Positions 7,234-16,218 of a DNA stretch of 64,000 nucleotides are shown here, piece after piece. The stretch is from Sphingomonadaceae bacterium. GTDB taxonomy: Bacteria > Pseudomonadota > Alphaproteobacteria > Sphingomonadales > Sphingomonadaceae. Numbering within the stretch: the stretch's first letter is position 1; every line of letters begins with the position of its first letter. The notes under the pieces are model-generated. The model was not told where the DNA came from and made no database searches. It was given only the letters and a program-made list of their open reading frames with translations. The translations under genes and the position numbers were made by a program. The stretch covers positions 62,001 to 126,000 of the forward strand of contig JASBUR010000017.1 of assembly GCA_030147805.1 (NCBI GenBank), in the 5' to 3' direction.

Positions 7234-8448
7234 CTAGTTCGCAGCGGCCAAGCGTCCCTTCTTCGCCGGCGCTTGGCCATCGATGTCCTTGCTGCGCTTG
7301 CGCGCCGGCAACGCCGGCTTTGCGCGGCGGACGTTGATCGAGGCCGCGTTCAGCGTGTTCTTGATGTGCGAGGCGTAATAGGTCTCGATCATCTCGACGC
7401 TGGTGCGACAGTTCTTGGCGATCTGATAGATGTCCGCACCTTCCATGAGCCGCATGCAGATGTAAGTGTGTCGTAGGCTGTAGGCGGTCCGGCGTTGTCC
7501 ATCGCGGTCGAACTTCAGCTTGAGCTCATCAAGGATGGTGTTGAACAGCTCGCGCTGAAAGCTCGGGAACAGCCGGTCGGCCGGCTGGCCGTTGTTGCGC
7601 TCCTTAAGCCGTTTGAACGGCAGGACGGCACCCGGCATGCTTTTGCAGAAGCCGACGCCCCGCTTGCCGCGGACCTCGATCTCAAGAAGGCGTTCGCCAG
7701 TGTCGCCATCGGTCACGACGGCGACATCTCGGTACTCGAGGCGCAGGGCCTCGTCGGGTCGAATTCCGGTGTTCACCATGAACAGCACATAGTCGTGCAG
7801 GTTTTCGCTCGCCGTGCGCCATCGCGAATTGAGCGGATTTCGCGCGCGTTCGCGCGTCGCTTCGTAGAAGGTCTTATACTCGGCCGGCGAGAACCACGCC
7901 CGATGCGTGACCTTTGGCGACGATCGGTAGGGCGGCGAGATGTTCGGCAGATAGGGCAGCCAGCCGTGCCGCTCCGCCGTTTTCAAGATCTGGCGAAGGC
8001 AGACAATCTCTTGGTGGAGCGTGCTGCGGGCGGGCGGCCGGTCGCCTGCCTGCTTCATTCGGTGAATGCGGTAATCCTGAACCAGGCCTGGCGTGATCTC
8101 CGTGATCACCCTGTCGCCGAAGAACGGGAGTAGATGCAGGTTCACGCGGCGCCGATGTGCCGCCACGTAGACAGGGCTGCGCTCACCCTGGGTGATCACT
8201 TCGAACTCGTCCAGGAACCGGGCGGCGACAAACTTGAAGGTCTTGCCGGACTTCAACTCGCCGCGACGATGCTTGCCCTTGAGTTCAAGATACCAGTCCT
8301 CGGCGAAATCCTTCGCTCGCGCCAAGCTATCCTGCTTGGTGCTGACGCGCCGGTTGGAGCCGTCGATCGAGGTCGAGCACTGCCAGTACGGGCTGTTGGG
8401 GCGGCGATAGACGTGCAGACGACCGCCCATCATTTCGTGCTTCACCAT
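7234..8448 (-). CDS. Tyrosine-type site-specific integrase
   Basis: A 404-residue tyrosine recombinase. Residues about 70-175 form a SAM-like core-binding domain. In the catalytic domain Arg230 lies in NTGIRPDEAL, a Lys is in GKRGVG (262), and box II reads YSLRHT (Arg326, His327), with Tyr in place of the usual first His. The second His position is NCRTS rather than LGHSS, and the nucleophile is Tyr357 or Tyr358 in ETYYASH. These substitutions occur in a family of alphaproteobacterial element integrases, so activity is still likely. The gene lies between the truncated chromosomal tRNA-Leu and the intron-bearing tRNA-Leu, reads away from the junction, and presumably integrates the element at tRNA-Leu(UAA). 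Confidence 0.93.
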   Translation of the reverse strand: MVKHEMMGGRLHVYRRPNSPYWQCSTSIDGSNRRVSTKQDSLARAKDFAEDWYLELKGKHRRGELKSGKTFKFVAARFLDEFEVITQGERSPVYVAAHRRRVNLHLLPFFGDRVITEITPGLVQDYRIHRMKQAGDRPPARSTLHQEIVCLRQILKTAERHGWLPYLPNISPPYRSSPKVTHRAWFSPAEYKTFYEATRERARNPLNSRWRTASENLHDYVLFMVNTGIRPDEALRLEYRDVAVVTDGDTGERLLEIEVRGKRGVGFCKSMPGAVLPFKRLKERNNGQPADRLFPSFQRELFNTILDELKLKFDRDGQRRTAYSLRHTYICMRLMEGADIYQIAKNCRTSVEMIETYYASHIKNTLNAASINVRRAKPALPARKRSKDIDGQAPAKKGRLAAAN

Positions 8449-8551
8449 ACGCTACTCCACATCGCAAAAATGTGCGTTTTGTGCACATCATGTGTAGCAC
8501 ATATGGGTCAGTCTTAAAAGACCTAAATCGCTCATAATATTGTGTTTGTAT
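8449..8551. promoter_or_regulatory. Integrase promoter and attachment-arm region
   Basis: This AT-rich 100 bp separates the integrase start from the broken tRNA. It holds GTCTT-AA-AAGAC (8511-8522), CACAT/ATGTG repeats around 8483-8495, and TGTGC repeats, the kind of arm-site texture seen beside integration junctions. The element side of the junction begins at about 8551. Confidence 0.45.
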
Positions 8552-8615
8552 GGCACATTCCTTACGGAACGAGAGATTTTAAGTCTCTTGCGTCTACCAA
8601 TTCCGCCACGTGGGC
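8552..8615 (-). pseudogene. Truncated tRNA-Leu(UAA), element integration junction
   Basis: From 8615 the minus strand reads as a normal tRNA-Leu: acceptor strand GCCCACG, D arm GCGGAATTGGTAGACGC, anticodon stem-loop AGAGA-CUUAAAA-UCUCU (anticodon UAA), and a variable arm ending in TGTGCC. The T loop, the 3' acceptor strand and CCA are absent; after 8552 the sequence becomes AT-rich and unrelated. The break falls in the 5' strand of the T stem. It sits 16 bp after the stop of the chromosomal cinA-like gene, so it is the resident gene's 5' part, left at an integration junction. Confidence 0.85.
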
Positions 8616-8631
8616 CGTGAAGAACTCTTGT

Positions 8632-9390
8632 TCAGATCTCGCCGTCGACCGGCTCGATGCCCGTCGCGCGCAAGGCGTCGAGCAGCGCCTGCGTGCAGGC
8701 GGCGAGCTGGTGCGGGTCGGCGCTGCGGACGACGAAATTGGCGCCGACACGGCCGTCGCGCCAGAAGGGGTAGCTGCCGATCTGCACGCCGGCGTGCGCC
8801 TTCTCGGTGTCGCGCAGCAGCTCGGCGACCGCGCTCTCGCCGACCCAGGCGCCGACGCTGCGCGACAGCACCGGCGCGCCGCCCTCCAATTGCCCGTCGA
8901 GCCCGGCGAGCATGCCCTGGGTGATCTTGGGGACGCCCGCCATGATGAAGATGCGGCCGTGGCGGATGCCCGGCGCCCCCGACACCGGGTTGGGCAGCAG
9001 GTCGGCGCCTTCGGGCACGCGCGCCATGCGCAGCCGCGCGTCGGTGATGCGGTCGCCATAATAGCTGCGTAGCGCCGCTTCCGCCTCGGGATGGCTGACG
9101 ACGGGGAGCCCCAATGCCGCGGCGATCGCGTCGACGGTGATGTCGTCGTGCGTCGGGCCGATGCCGCCGGTGGTGAACAGATAGTCGTGGTGCGGCGGTT
9201 TGAGCGCATTGACCGCCGCGGCGATCGCCCCCATGTCGTCGGCGACGACGCGCACCTCGCTCAGCCGGATCCCCTGGACGTTGAGCCATTTGGCGAGATA
9301 GGCGATGTTCGCGTCCTGGGTGCGCCCCGACAGGATCTCGTCGCCGATCACGATCAGCGCGGCGGTCCAGATTCGGGGGGCTTCGGTCAT
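8632..9390 (-). CDS. CinA N-terminal-like / molybdopterin-binding domain protein
   Basis: A 252-residue protein of the MoCF_biosynth (MoaB/MogA-like) fold as in the N-terminal half of CinA (COG1058). It starts with an ALIVIGDEILSGRTQDAN motif and has the FTTGGIGPTHDD signature that binds the pterin or nucleotide ligand. It lacks the C-terminal nicotinamide-nucleotide amidase domain of full-length CinA, so the enzyme activity is uncertain; such stand-alone forms are common in alphaproteobacteria. It ends 16 bp before the broken tRNA-Leu and is divergent from map. Confidence 0.9.
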   Translation of the reverse strand: MTEAPRIWTAALIVIGDEILSGRTQDANIAYLAKWLNVQGIRLSEVRVVADDMGAIAAAVNALKPPHHDYLFTTGGIGPTHDDITVDAIAAALGLPVVSHPEAEAALRSYYGDRITDARLRMARVPEGADLLPNPVSGAPGIRHGRIFIMAGVPKITQGMLAGLDGQLEGGAPVLSRSVGAWVGESAVAELLRDTEKAHAGVQIGSYPFWRDGRVGANFVVRSADPHQLAACTQALLDALRATGIEPVDGEI

Positions 9391-9446
9391 GGCGTTCCCC
9401 GCTTAGCGCGTGGCGCGCGAGCCGCCAATGCGTTAAGGGCAGATCC

Positions 9447-10274
9447 ATGAATTACGTCACCGCGATCGACACCGACACCGCCGAGCCGAGCTCGGCGATC
9501 AAGCTGCACGGCCCCGATGGATTCGCCGGCATGCGCAAGGCCGGCGCGGTCGCGGCGCGCGTGCTCGACATGCTGGTGCCGCATGTGAAGCCCGGCGTGA
9601 CGACGGGCGAGCTCGACCGGCTGACCTACGAGTTCGTGCTCGCGGCGGGCGCGGTGCCGGCCACCGTCTTCTACCGCGGCTACAGCCATTCGCTGTGCAC
9701 CAGCATCAATCATGTCGTGTGCCACGGCATCCCGGGGCCCAAGAAGCTGGCGTCGGGCGACATCGTCAACATCGACGTGACGGTGGTGGTCGACGGCTGG
9801 CATGGCGACACCAGCCGCATGTATCTCGTCGGCGACGTGCCGCTGAAGGCGCGAAAGCTCGTCGAGGTCACCTATGAATGCCTGATGCGCGGCATCGCCG
9901 CGGCGAAGCCCGGCGCGACGCTCGGCGACGTCGGCCATGCGATCCAGAGCTATGCCGAAAGCCAGCGCTATTCGATCGTGCGTGACTTCTGCGGCCATGG
10001 TCTGGGCCGCGTCTTCCACGACGCGCCCAACGTCGTCCACGTCGGCAAGCCGGGGAAGGGCGTCGTGCTGCGGCCCGGCATGTTCTTCACCATCGAGCCG
10101 ATGATCAACCTCGGCCGCTCCGACGTGAAGGTGCTCGACGACGGCTGGACGGCGGTGACGCGCGACCGCTCGCTGTCGGCGCAGTTCGAGCATTCGGTCG
10201 GCATCACCGAGGACGGCTGCGAGATCTTCACCAAGAGCCCCGCCGGCCTCGATTCGCCGCCCTATTCGGGCTGA
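9447..10274 (+). CDS. map: Type I methionine aminopeptidase
   Basis: A 275-residue M24 peptidase that removes the initiator Met from nascent proteins. The five metal ligands are visible: Asp in NIDVTVVVDGWHGDTSRM (two), His in CGHGLGRVFHDAP, Glu in FTIEPM and Glu in QFEHSVGITEDG. Length and motif order are those of bacterial MetAP. The N-terminal extension of about 20 residues (from MNYVTAIDTDTAEPS) is typical of sphingomonads. Followed by radC on the same strand. Confidence 0.97.
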   Translation: MNYVTAIDTDTAEPSSAIKLHGPDGFAGMRKAGAVAARVLDMLVPHVKPGVTTGELDRLTYEFVLAAGAVPATVFYRGYSHSLCTSINHVVCHGIPGPKKLASGDIVNIDVTVVVDGWHGDTSRMYLVGDVPLKARKLVEVTYECLMRGIAAAKPGATLGDVGHAIQSYAESQRYSIVRDFCGHGLGRVFHDAPNVVHVGKPGKGVVLRPGMFFTIEPMINLGRSDVKVLDDGWTAVTRDRSLSAQFEHSVGITEDGCEIFTKSPAGLDSPPYSG

Positions 10275-10418
10275 TTGCTGCACCGATGCTGCAGCATTGC
10301 TGCGCAGCATAGGCGGCCACAGACCCCATCCTCCCCGTTCCGGGGCGGATGTCGAACGCTCGGCGACGGCTTCGTCCGGCCGATTGCCGCGCCGCCTTGG
10401 CGCGCTATGCTGTCGCGC

Positions 10419-11108
10419 ATGGCGGGCGGCGATTCAGCGACCGGCAGCGACGGCCACCGGGCGCGGATGCGCGCCCGGCTGATCGCCGGCGGCGGCGACG
10501 CCTTCCACGATTATGAGCTGCTCGAATATGTGCTCGCGCTGGTGACTCCGCGGCGCGACACCAAGCCGCTCGCCAAGCAGCTGATCGGCGAGTTCGGGAC
10601 GCTGTCGGCGGTGCTGGCGGCGACGCCGGCCGAGCTCGCGCGGATCGCCGGGCTCGGCGAGACGGGGATCGCGGCGCTGAAGTTCGTGCAGGCGGCGTCG
10701 GTGCGCGCCTTGCGTGACGACGTCGTCGGCCGGCCGCTGCTGTCGAGCTGGCAGGCAGTGCTCGACTATCTCCATGCCGACATGGCGCATGGCGCGATCG
10801 AGCGCTTCCGCGTGCTGTTCCTCGACAACAAGAACGTGCTGGTGCGCAGCGAGCTGATGGCCGAGGGCACCGTCAACCAGACGCCGGTCTATGTACGCGA
10901 GGTCATGAAGCGCGCGCTCGAACTCAACGCCAACGCGCTCGTGCTGGCGCACAATCATCCATCGGGCGACCCGCAGCCGAGCCGTGACGACGTCGCGATC
11001 ACCGCGCAGATCGCCGCCGCCGGCAAGCCGCTCGGCATCACGCTCCACGATCATGTGATCATCGGCCGGCAGGGTCATGCCAGCTTCAAGGCGCTCGGGT
11101 TGATCTGA
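10419..11108 (+). CDS. radC: RadC family JAB/MPN domain protein
   Basis: A 229-residue protein when started at MAGGDSATG; an in-frame ATG at 10407 is an alternative, and the frame is open further upstream but that part has no family likeness. An N-terminal helix-hairpin-helix part (LARIAGLGETGIAALK) precedes the JAMM metal motif LAHNHPSGDPQPSRDD with its upstream Glu. The family is widespread; the old link to DNA repair is not established, and the true role is unknown. It lies downstream of map and ends at a strong hairpin. Confidence 0.92.
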   Translation: MAGGDSATGSDGHRARMRARLIAGGGDAFHDYELLEYVLALVTPRRDTKPLAKQLIGEFGTLSAVLAATPAELARIAGLGETGIAALKFVQAASVRALRDDVVGRPLLSSWQAVLDYLHADMAHGAIERFRVLFLDNKNVLVRSELMAEGTVNQTPVYVREVMKRALELNANALVLAHNHPSGDPQPSRDDVAITAQIAAAGKPLGITLHDHVIIGRQGHASFKALGLI

Positions 11109-11113
11109 CGTGA

Positions 11114-11140
11114 AAAAGGGAGCCGCGGAGGCGGCTCCCT
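11114..11140 (-). terminator. Intergenic terminator hairpin between radC and the EF-hand gene
   Basis: GGGAGCCGC and GCGGCTCCC form a 9-bp stem with a GGAG loop (11119-11140). Read on the minus strand it is followed by TTTTT, so it is a good terminator for the gene at 11162-11989; it may also stop radC. Confidence 0.8.
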
Positions 11141-11161
11141 CGTTCATCGCTGTCCTGACGC

Positions 11162-11989
11162 CTAGTTGTTGGGCGGCGTGTCGGTTGCCATCGTGTCGTC
11201 GCCCCCCTGCCCCTCGGGCACGTCGCTGGCATCCGACGGCGTCATCGTGGCGCCGGTGTCGGCGGGCATCGGCGTGTCGGCGGTAGCCGCGGCCGCGCCG
11301 GGCATCGGCGTCATCGCGCCGGCGCCGCTCGTCATCGACGCGCCGCCCGACCAGGCGGCGAGCTCGGTCGAATCGACCTTGCGGTCGCGGTTGCGGTCGG
11401 CCTTCGCGAAATCGGCGGCGGTGGCGTTGAGCAGCTTGACCGCGCCATTGCCCGCGGCGCGGCTGAAGCGCTCGCGCTTGGCCTCGGCGGTCAGCGCCGC
11501 ATTCGCCGAATCGACGTGCATCGCGAATTCGAGCGGGGTCAGCGCGCCGTCGCCGTCGCTGTCGGAAGCCGGCGCGTCGGCGCTCGCCATCGCAGTGGCG
11601 GCGGGCGCCGCCGTCCCACCGCCGATGCTCGCCGCCGCCGCCGCGTCGGCGGCGGTGCCGGCAGGCTCGCCCGCCGGCACGTTCGTGGCGGTCGACATCG
11701 CGGCGTCGCTACCGGCAGGCGTGTCGCTCGGCGCCTGTGCGGCGGTCGACACCGACGTTTCGCTGGTCATCGCAGCGTCGGGCGCAGGGGTGCCGACCGC
11801 GGTCGGCGCGTTGGCGGTCGGCGTGGTGGTGGTGGTCTGCGCCTCGCCGGCGAGGACCGAGGTGGTGCCGGCGGCGGAGGCCTGCGGCGTCATCGTTCCG
11901 GTGGGCGTGACGCTGGTCGGCTGGGCGGTCTGCGCCAGCAAGCTGCTACTGCCCATCAACAGGGCGGCGGTGATGGTGAGATTGCGCAT
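11162..11989 (-). CDS. Exported low-complexity EF-hand protein
   Basis: A 275-residue protein starting at MRNLTITAALLMGSSSLLAQ, a clear signal peptide; the frame continues upstream only from a TTG without a ribosome site. The mature part is rich in Ala, Thr and Pro, and holds two EF-hand-like loops, DSDGDGALTPLEF and DRNRDRKVDSTEL. A disordered Thr/Pro/Ala tail follows. It probably binds calcium in the periplasm or at the surface. No specific function is known; such proteins are common in sphingomonads. Confidence 0.75.
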   Translation of the reverse strand: MRNLTITAALLMGSSSLLAQTAQPTSVTPTGTMTPQASAAGTTSVLAGEAQTTTTTPTANAPTAVGTPAPDAAMTSETSVSTAAQAPSDTPAGSDAAMSTATNVPAGEPAGTAADAAAAASIGGGTAAPAATAMASADAPASDSDGDGALTPLEFAMHVDSANAALTAEAKRERFSRAAGNGAVKLLNATAADFAKADRNRDRKVDSTELAAWSGGASMTSGAGAMTPMPGAAAATADTPMPADTGATMTPSDASDVPEGQGGDDTMATDTPPNN

Positions 11990-12035
11990 TTGGAACGTCC
12001 TCTTGCTGCTTTCTTCAATCAAGGCCGCCACCAAC

Positions 12036-12070
12036 GAAGAAGGCTCCCCGCCGGTTCCGGCGGGGAGCCT
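12036..12070 (-). terminator. Terminator of the small exported protein gene
   Basis: AGGCTCCCCGCCGG (12041-12054) and its exact complement (12057-12070) make a long stem with a TT centre, followed on the minus strand by TTCTTCG. It lies between the stop at 12094 and the next gene. Confidence 0.7.
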
Positions 12071-12093
12071 CGTTCTGGGAAGCGACGGATCGC

Positions 12094-12396
12094 TTACTGC
12101 GGCGTGCTGGTGCCGGCACCCTGGGTCACGCCATAGTCGGCGCTCGCCAGCTGCGGCGTCAGTTCGCCGGCCATCGCCATCTTGGCCTGGTCGCCGGTCA
12201 GCGTCTGCACCATGACGGTGCCGTCGGCCATGACGCGGTGCACGGTGTAGTGCTCACCCACGGCGATGATCTTGGTGGTGGCGCCCGTCTCGACCGTCGG
12301 GGCCGGCGCCGGGGCGGCGGTCGTCGACATGTCGGCGGTCTGCGCGAAAGCGGCGGTGCTGCAAGCGATCGCGGCGGCAAAAATGATGGTACGCAT
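12094..12396 (-). CDS. Small exported protein of unknown function
   Basis: A 100-residue protein with a signal peptide (MRTIIFAAAIACSTAAFAQ). The mature part is a Pro/Ala/Thr linker and a short domain around KIIAVGEHYTVHRVMADGTV. I recognise no family function. It lies tandem with, and upstream of, the EF-hand gene, but is separated from it by a terminator-like hairpin. A 213-bp gap separates it from purB on the other strand; both promoters must be there. Confidence 0.65.
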   Translation of the reverse strand: MRTIIFAAAIACSTAAFAQTADMSTTAAPAPAPTVETGATTKIIAVGEHYTVHRVMADGTVMVQTLTGDQAKMAMAGELTPQLASADYGVTQGAGTSTPQ

Positions 12397-12609
12397 GACT
12401 GAAATCTCCTAACTCAACTAACGAAACTCGAACGACTTCCTCACACTCCCTGTCGTGTGCGCCGAGGCTGTCTGCCTGCCCGAAGCGTGTGGCGATCAAG
12501 GACAAGGGAAGAACGTTCGTTACGGTGCCGGGTTCCGAAAATTCGTTGACAAATGAATCGGCCGTCCGGTTGTCGTTACGCCAACACATGTAAATCAGGA
12601 GCTTGATCG

Positions 12610-13908
<1,299 letters not shown>

Positions 13909-13928
13909 GAACGAAGCCGTCCGACCGG

Positions 13929-14147
13929 TCAGGCCGCCGCCGCGATCGGCGGCGGGCCGCGGCGGTGGCCGCTGGCGAGCAGCGCGCTGTCGCGCAGCGG
14001 GAGGACGGTGCCGCAGAAGGCACATTCGGCGACCATGCGACCGATCATCCAGTTGGTGTGGGTGCAGCCCGGGCAATGGTTCACCGCATTCTGCCGGTAA
14101 ACCAGTGAAAAAGGCCGCGACAGGAAATCGAGCGAATAAGAACCCAT
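13929..14147 (-). CDS. Small zinc-ribbon-like protein
   Basis: A 72-residue protein started at MGSYSLDFLSRPFS; the frame is open upstream to 14228 but that part looks like untranslated leader. Two Cys pairs, CPGC and CAFC, about 17 residues apart, suggest a zinc ribbon. Function unknown. It is convergent with purB. Confidence 0.6.
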   Translation of the reverse strand: MGSYSLDFLSRPFSLVYRQNAVNHCPGCTHTNWMIGRMVAECAFCGTVLPLRDSALLASGHRRGPPPIAAAA

Positions 14148-14230
14148 GACGTTACTCCGACAACTCGACGCAAATTCGTAACGCATCGACGCGCGAGCGC
14201 GGATTTTGGTTGCATTAACGCAAGACAACG

Positions 14231-14262
14231 AAAACGGCCGGTGACATTTCCGCCACCGGCCG
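14231..14262 (-). terminator. Terminator downstream of the four-EF-hand gene
   Basis: CGGCCGGTG (14235-14243) pairs with CACCGGCCG (14254-14262); on the minus strand the stem is followed by TTTTCGTT. It lies 33 bp past the stop of the gene at 14295-14810. Confidence 0.75.
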
Positions 14263-14294
14263 CTCCGACCTTCCGCAGGGGGACGCGGAACCGA

Positions 14295-14810
14295 TCAGCC
14301 CTTGCGCTTGCCCTTCCAGGCTTCGCGCGCCTTGGCCATTTCTTCCTTGGTGACGACGCCGTTCTTGTCGGTGTCGAACCGCTCGATCATCTTGGCGCCG
14401 CCGGCCTGGAACTCGGCGAGGCTGATGCGGCCGTCGCCGTTGGCATCACGCTTGGCGAACGGGCCGCCGCCGCGCTTCTCCATCCGCTCGGCGCGCTTCT
14501 CGAGGCGCTCCATGCGCCTCTCGGCGCGCTCGCCGCCCTTGTCGGCGCGGTCCTTCATCTTCGCGGCCCATTGCGCGCGCATCGCGTCGTGATGCGCGCT
14601 CATTTCGGCCTGGGTGAGGAAACCGTCGCGATCGGCATCGACCTTGGCGAAGCGCTCGGCCGCCTGCGCGTCGACCTCGGCGCGGGTGATCGAGCCATCG
14701 CTGTTGGCGTCGAGCTTGTCGAAGCCGCGGCCCATGTGGCCGGGGGCGGCCATCGCGACGGCGCCGACGAGAACGGCGGCCGAGGCCGCCATGAGATATT
14801 TGGTACGCAT
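14295..14810 (-). CDS. Exported four-EF-hand calcium-binding protein
   Basis: A 171-residue protein started at MRTKYLMAASAAVLVGAVAMA, a signal peptide; the longer upstream frame lacks family likeness. Four EF-hand loops are seen in order: DANSDGSITRAEV, DADRDGFLTQAEM, DANGDGRISLAEF and DTDKNGVVTKEEM. Between the pairs is a charged Arg/Glu helix (ERAERRMERLEKR). It is likely a periplasmic Ca2+ buffer or sensor. The partner is unknown. Confidence 0.8.
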   Translation of the reverse strand: MRTKYLMAASAAVLVGAVAMAAPGHMGRGFDKLDANSDGSITRAEVDAQAAERFAKVDADRDGFLTQAEMSAHHDAMRAQWAAKMKDRADKGGERAERRMERLEKRAERMEKRGGGPFAKRDANGDGRISLAEFQAGGAKMIERFDTDKNGVVTKEEMAKAREAWKGKRKG

Positions 14811-14895
14811 TGCCGTTACTCCCAGTGATCGTCTGTCGATCGATACGGAGAGTCTTCTAGCAATCCCTCGCTGAACGGGGGGTGACGCCGGCGCG

Positions 14896-16023
14896 TCAGG
14901 CGGCGTAGCGGACGAAGCGGTCCTTGCCGTCGCGCTTGGCGTGGTACAGCGCCCGGTCGGCATGCGCGATCAGCAGCTGCGGGTCGCAGCCGTCGTCGGG
15001 CGCCAGCGCGATGCCGATGCTCGCGGTGACCTGGGCGCGCGTCGGGAGGCCGATGTCATGCCCCTGGCCGATCGCCGCCATGATCTCGCCCGCCTGCCGT
15101 TCGGCCTGCGCGGCATCGGCGCCGGGAACGACGACGAGGAATTCATCGCCGCCGATGCGATAGGCGCAGTCGGCACCGTCGAGCGCCGCCGCGAGGCGGC
15201 GGCCGATGCGATCGAGCAGCTTGTCGCCGATCGCATGGCCATGGGTGTCGTTGATCGCCTTGAAGCCGTCGAGATCGACGTAGAGCAGCGCGAAGCGCGC
15301 CGCGGGCTCGTCGGGATCGCTGCGCAGCCGCTGGCAGGCGCCGCCGAGCTGTTCGTAGAGCTGGGCGCGGTTGCCGAGCCCGGTCAGCAGGTCGGTGCGC
15401 GCCATCAGCCAGTTGCGCTGCTCGGCGCGCAGCATGCGCACGAGGATGTGGTGGTTCTGGATGGTCTGCGCGCCGGTGGTGGCGCCGATCAGCGCGAACT
15501 GCACCGCCGCCAGCCACACCCCGCCATCGGCCAGCGTCGCCAGCGCCCAGCAGACCGGCGCGCCGACGAGGCTGATCGTCAGGAGCGCCAGCCGCGGGAA
15601 GGCCGCCCAGCGCGAAACGAGGCCGGCGAAGACGCCCATCACCGAGACGACCGCCATCAGCGTCAGCGTCGGGTTGGCGGTCGCCATGCAGGCAGCGCAG
15701 CCCATGCCGAAGATCAGGAACAGCACGAAGCTCGAGCCGACCACCGCCTCGCGCCCCTCGGTCGGCGGCCGGACGCCGTCGTCGTAGCGGAACGACAGAT
15801 AGAGCCGATAGGCGATGAGCACGGCGTCGGCGGCGAGCCAGGCATAGGCCCAGGCGGTGCGCAGCATCAGCGCCGCGACGACGCTCATGATCAGCATCGC
15901 GGCGCAGGAGATATAGACCGCCGGCCGACGCTGGATCAGCGTGGTGAGCAGCCGGTCGCGCACCTGCGGCGCGGCGCCGCCGGTCAACCAGGCCCCCGTG
16001 CGCCGTGCGATCGCCGGCATCAT
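14896..16023 (-). CDS. Membrane GGDEF-domain diguanylate cyclase
   Basis: A 375-residue protein. The N-terminal half has about five to six hydrophobic segments; the C-terminal half is a GGDEF domain with the intact catalytic motif YRIGGDEFLVVV and a typical LTGLGNRAQL start. It should make cyclic di-GMP from two GTP at the inner membrane. I see no obvious RxxD inhibitory site at the usual position five residues before GGDEF. The input signal is unknown. The gene is monocistronic. Confidence 0.9.
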   Translation of the reverse strand: MMPAIARRTGAWLTGGAAPQVRDRLLTTLIQRRPAVYISCAAMLIMSVVAALMLRTAWAYAWLAADAVLIAYRLYLSFRYDDGVRPPTEGREAVVGSSFVLFLIFGMGCAACMATANPTLTLMAVVSVMGVFAGLVSRWAAFPRLALLTISLVGAPVCWALATLADGGVWLAAVQFALIGATTGAQTIQNHHILVRMLRAEQRNWLMARTDLLTGLGNRAQLYEQLGGACQRLRSDPDEPAARFALLYVDLDGFKAINDTHGHAIGDKLLDRIGRRLAAALDGADCAYRIGGDEFLVVVPGADAAQAERQAGEIMAAIGQGHDIGLPTRAQVTASIGIALAPDDGCDPQLLIAHADRALYHAKRDGKDRFVRYAA

Positions 16024-16218
16024 GCCGTGACCCTCCCAGACGCTGCCATTCCCATCAGCTGCCCCTGTCTCCCCAATGTCTTATCCATCGCCGCAAGACT
16101 GGGAGCAACATGGTTAAGGATGCTTTAGCGACGGGTCGAGTGGAGGGCGCGGCGCGGCGGGCCGCCGCCGATCGGCGTCAGGCGCCGCTGCTCGCGTCGG
16201 CCGGGTGACGGCGGCAGC

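Noticed and set aside
7234-8448. Integrase as part of a prophage
   Set aside because: No phage structural, terminase or lysis genes are visible in the 8.5 kb; an integrative element or genomic island fits better.
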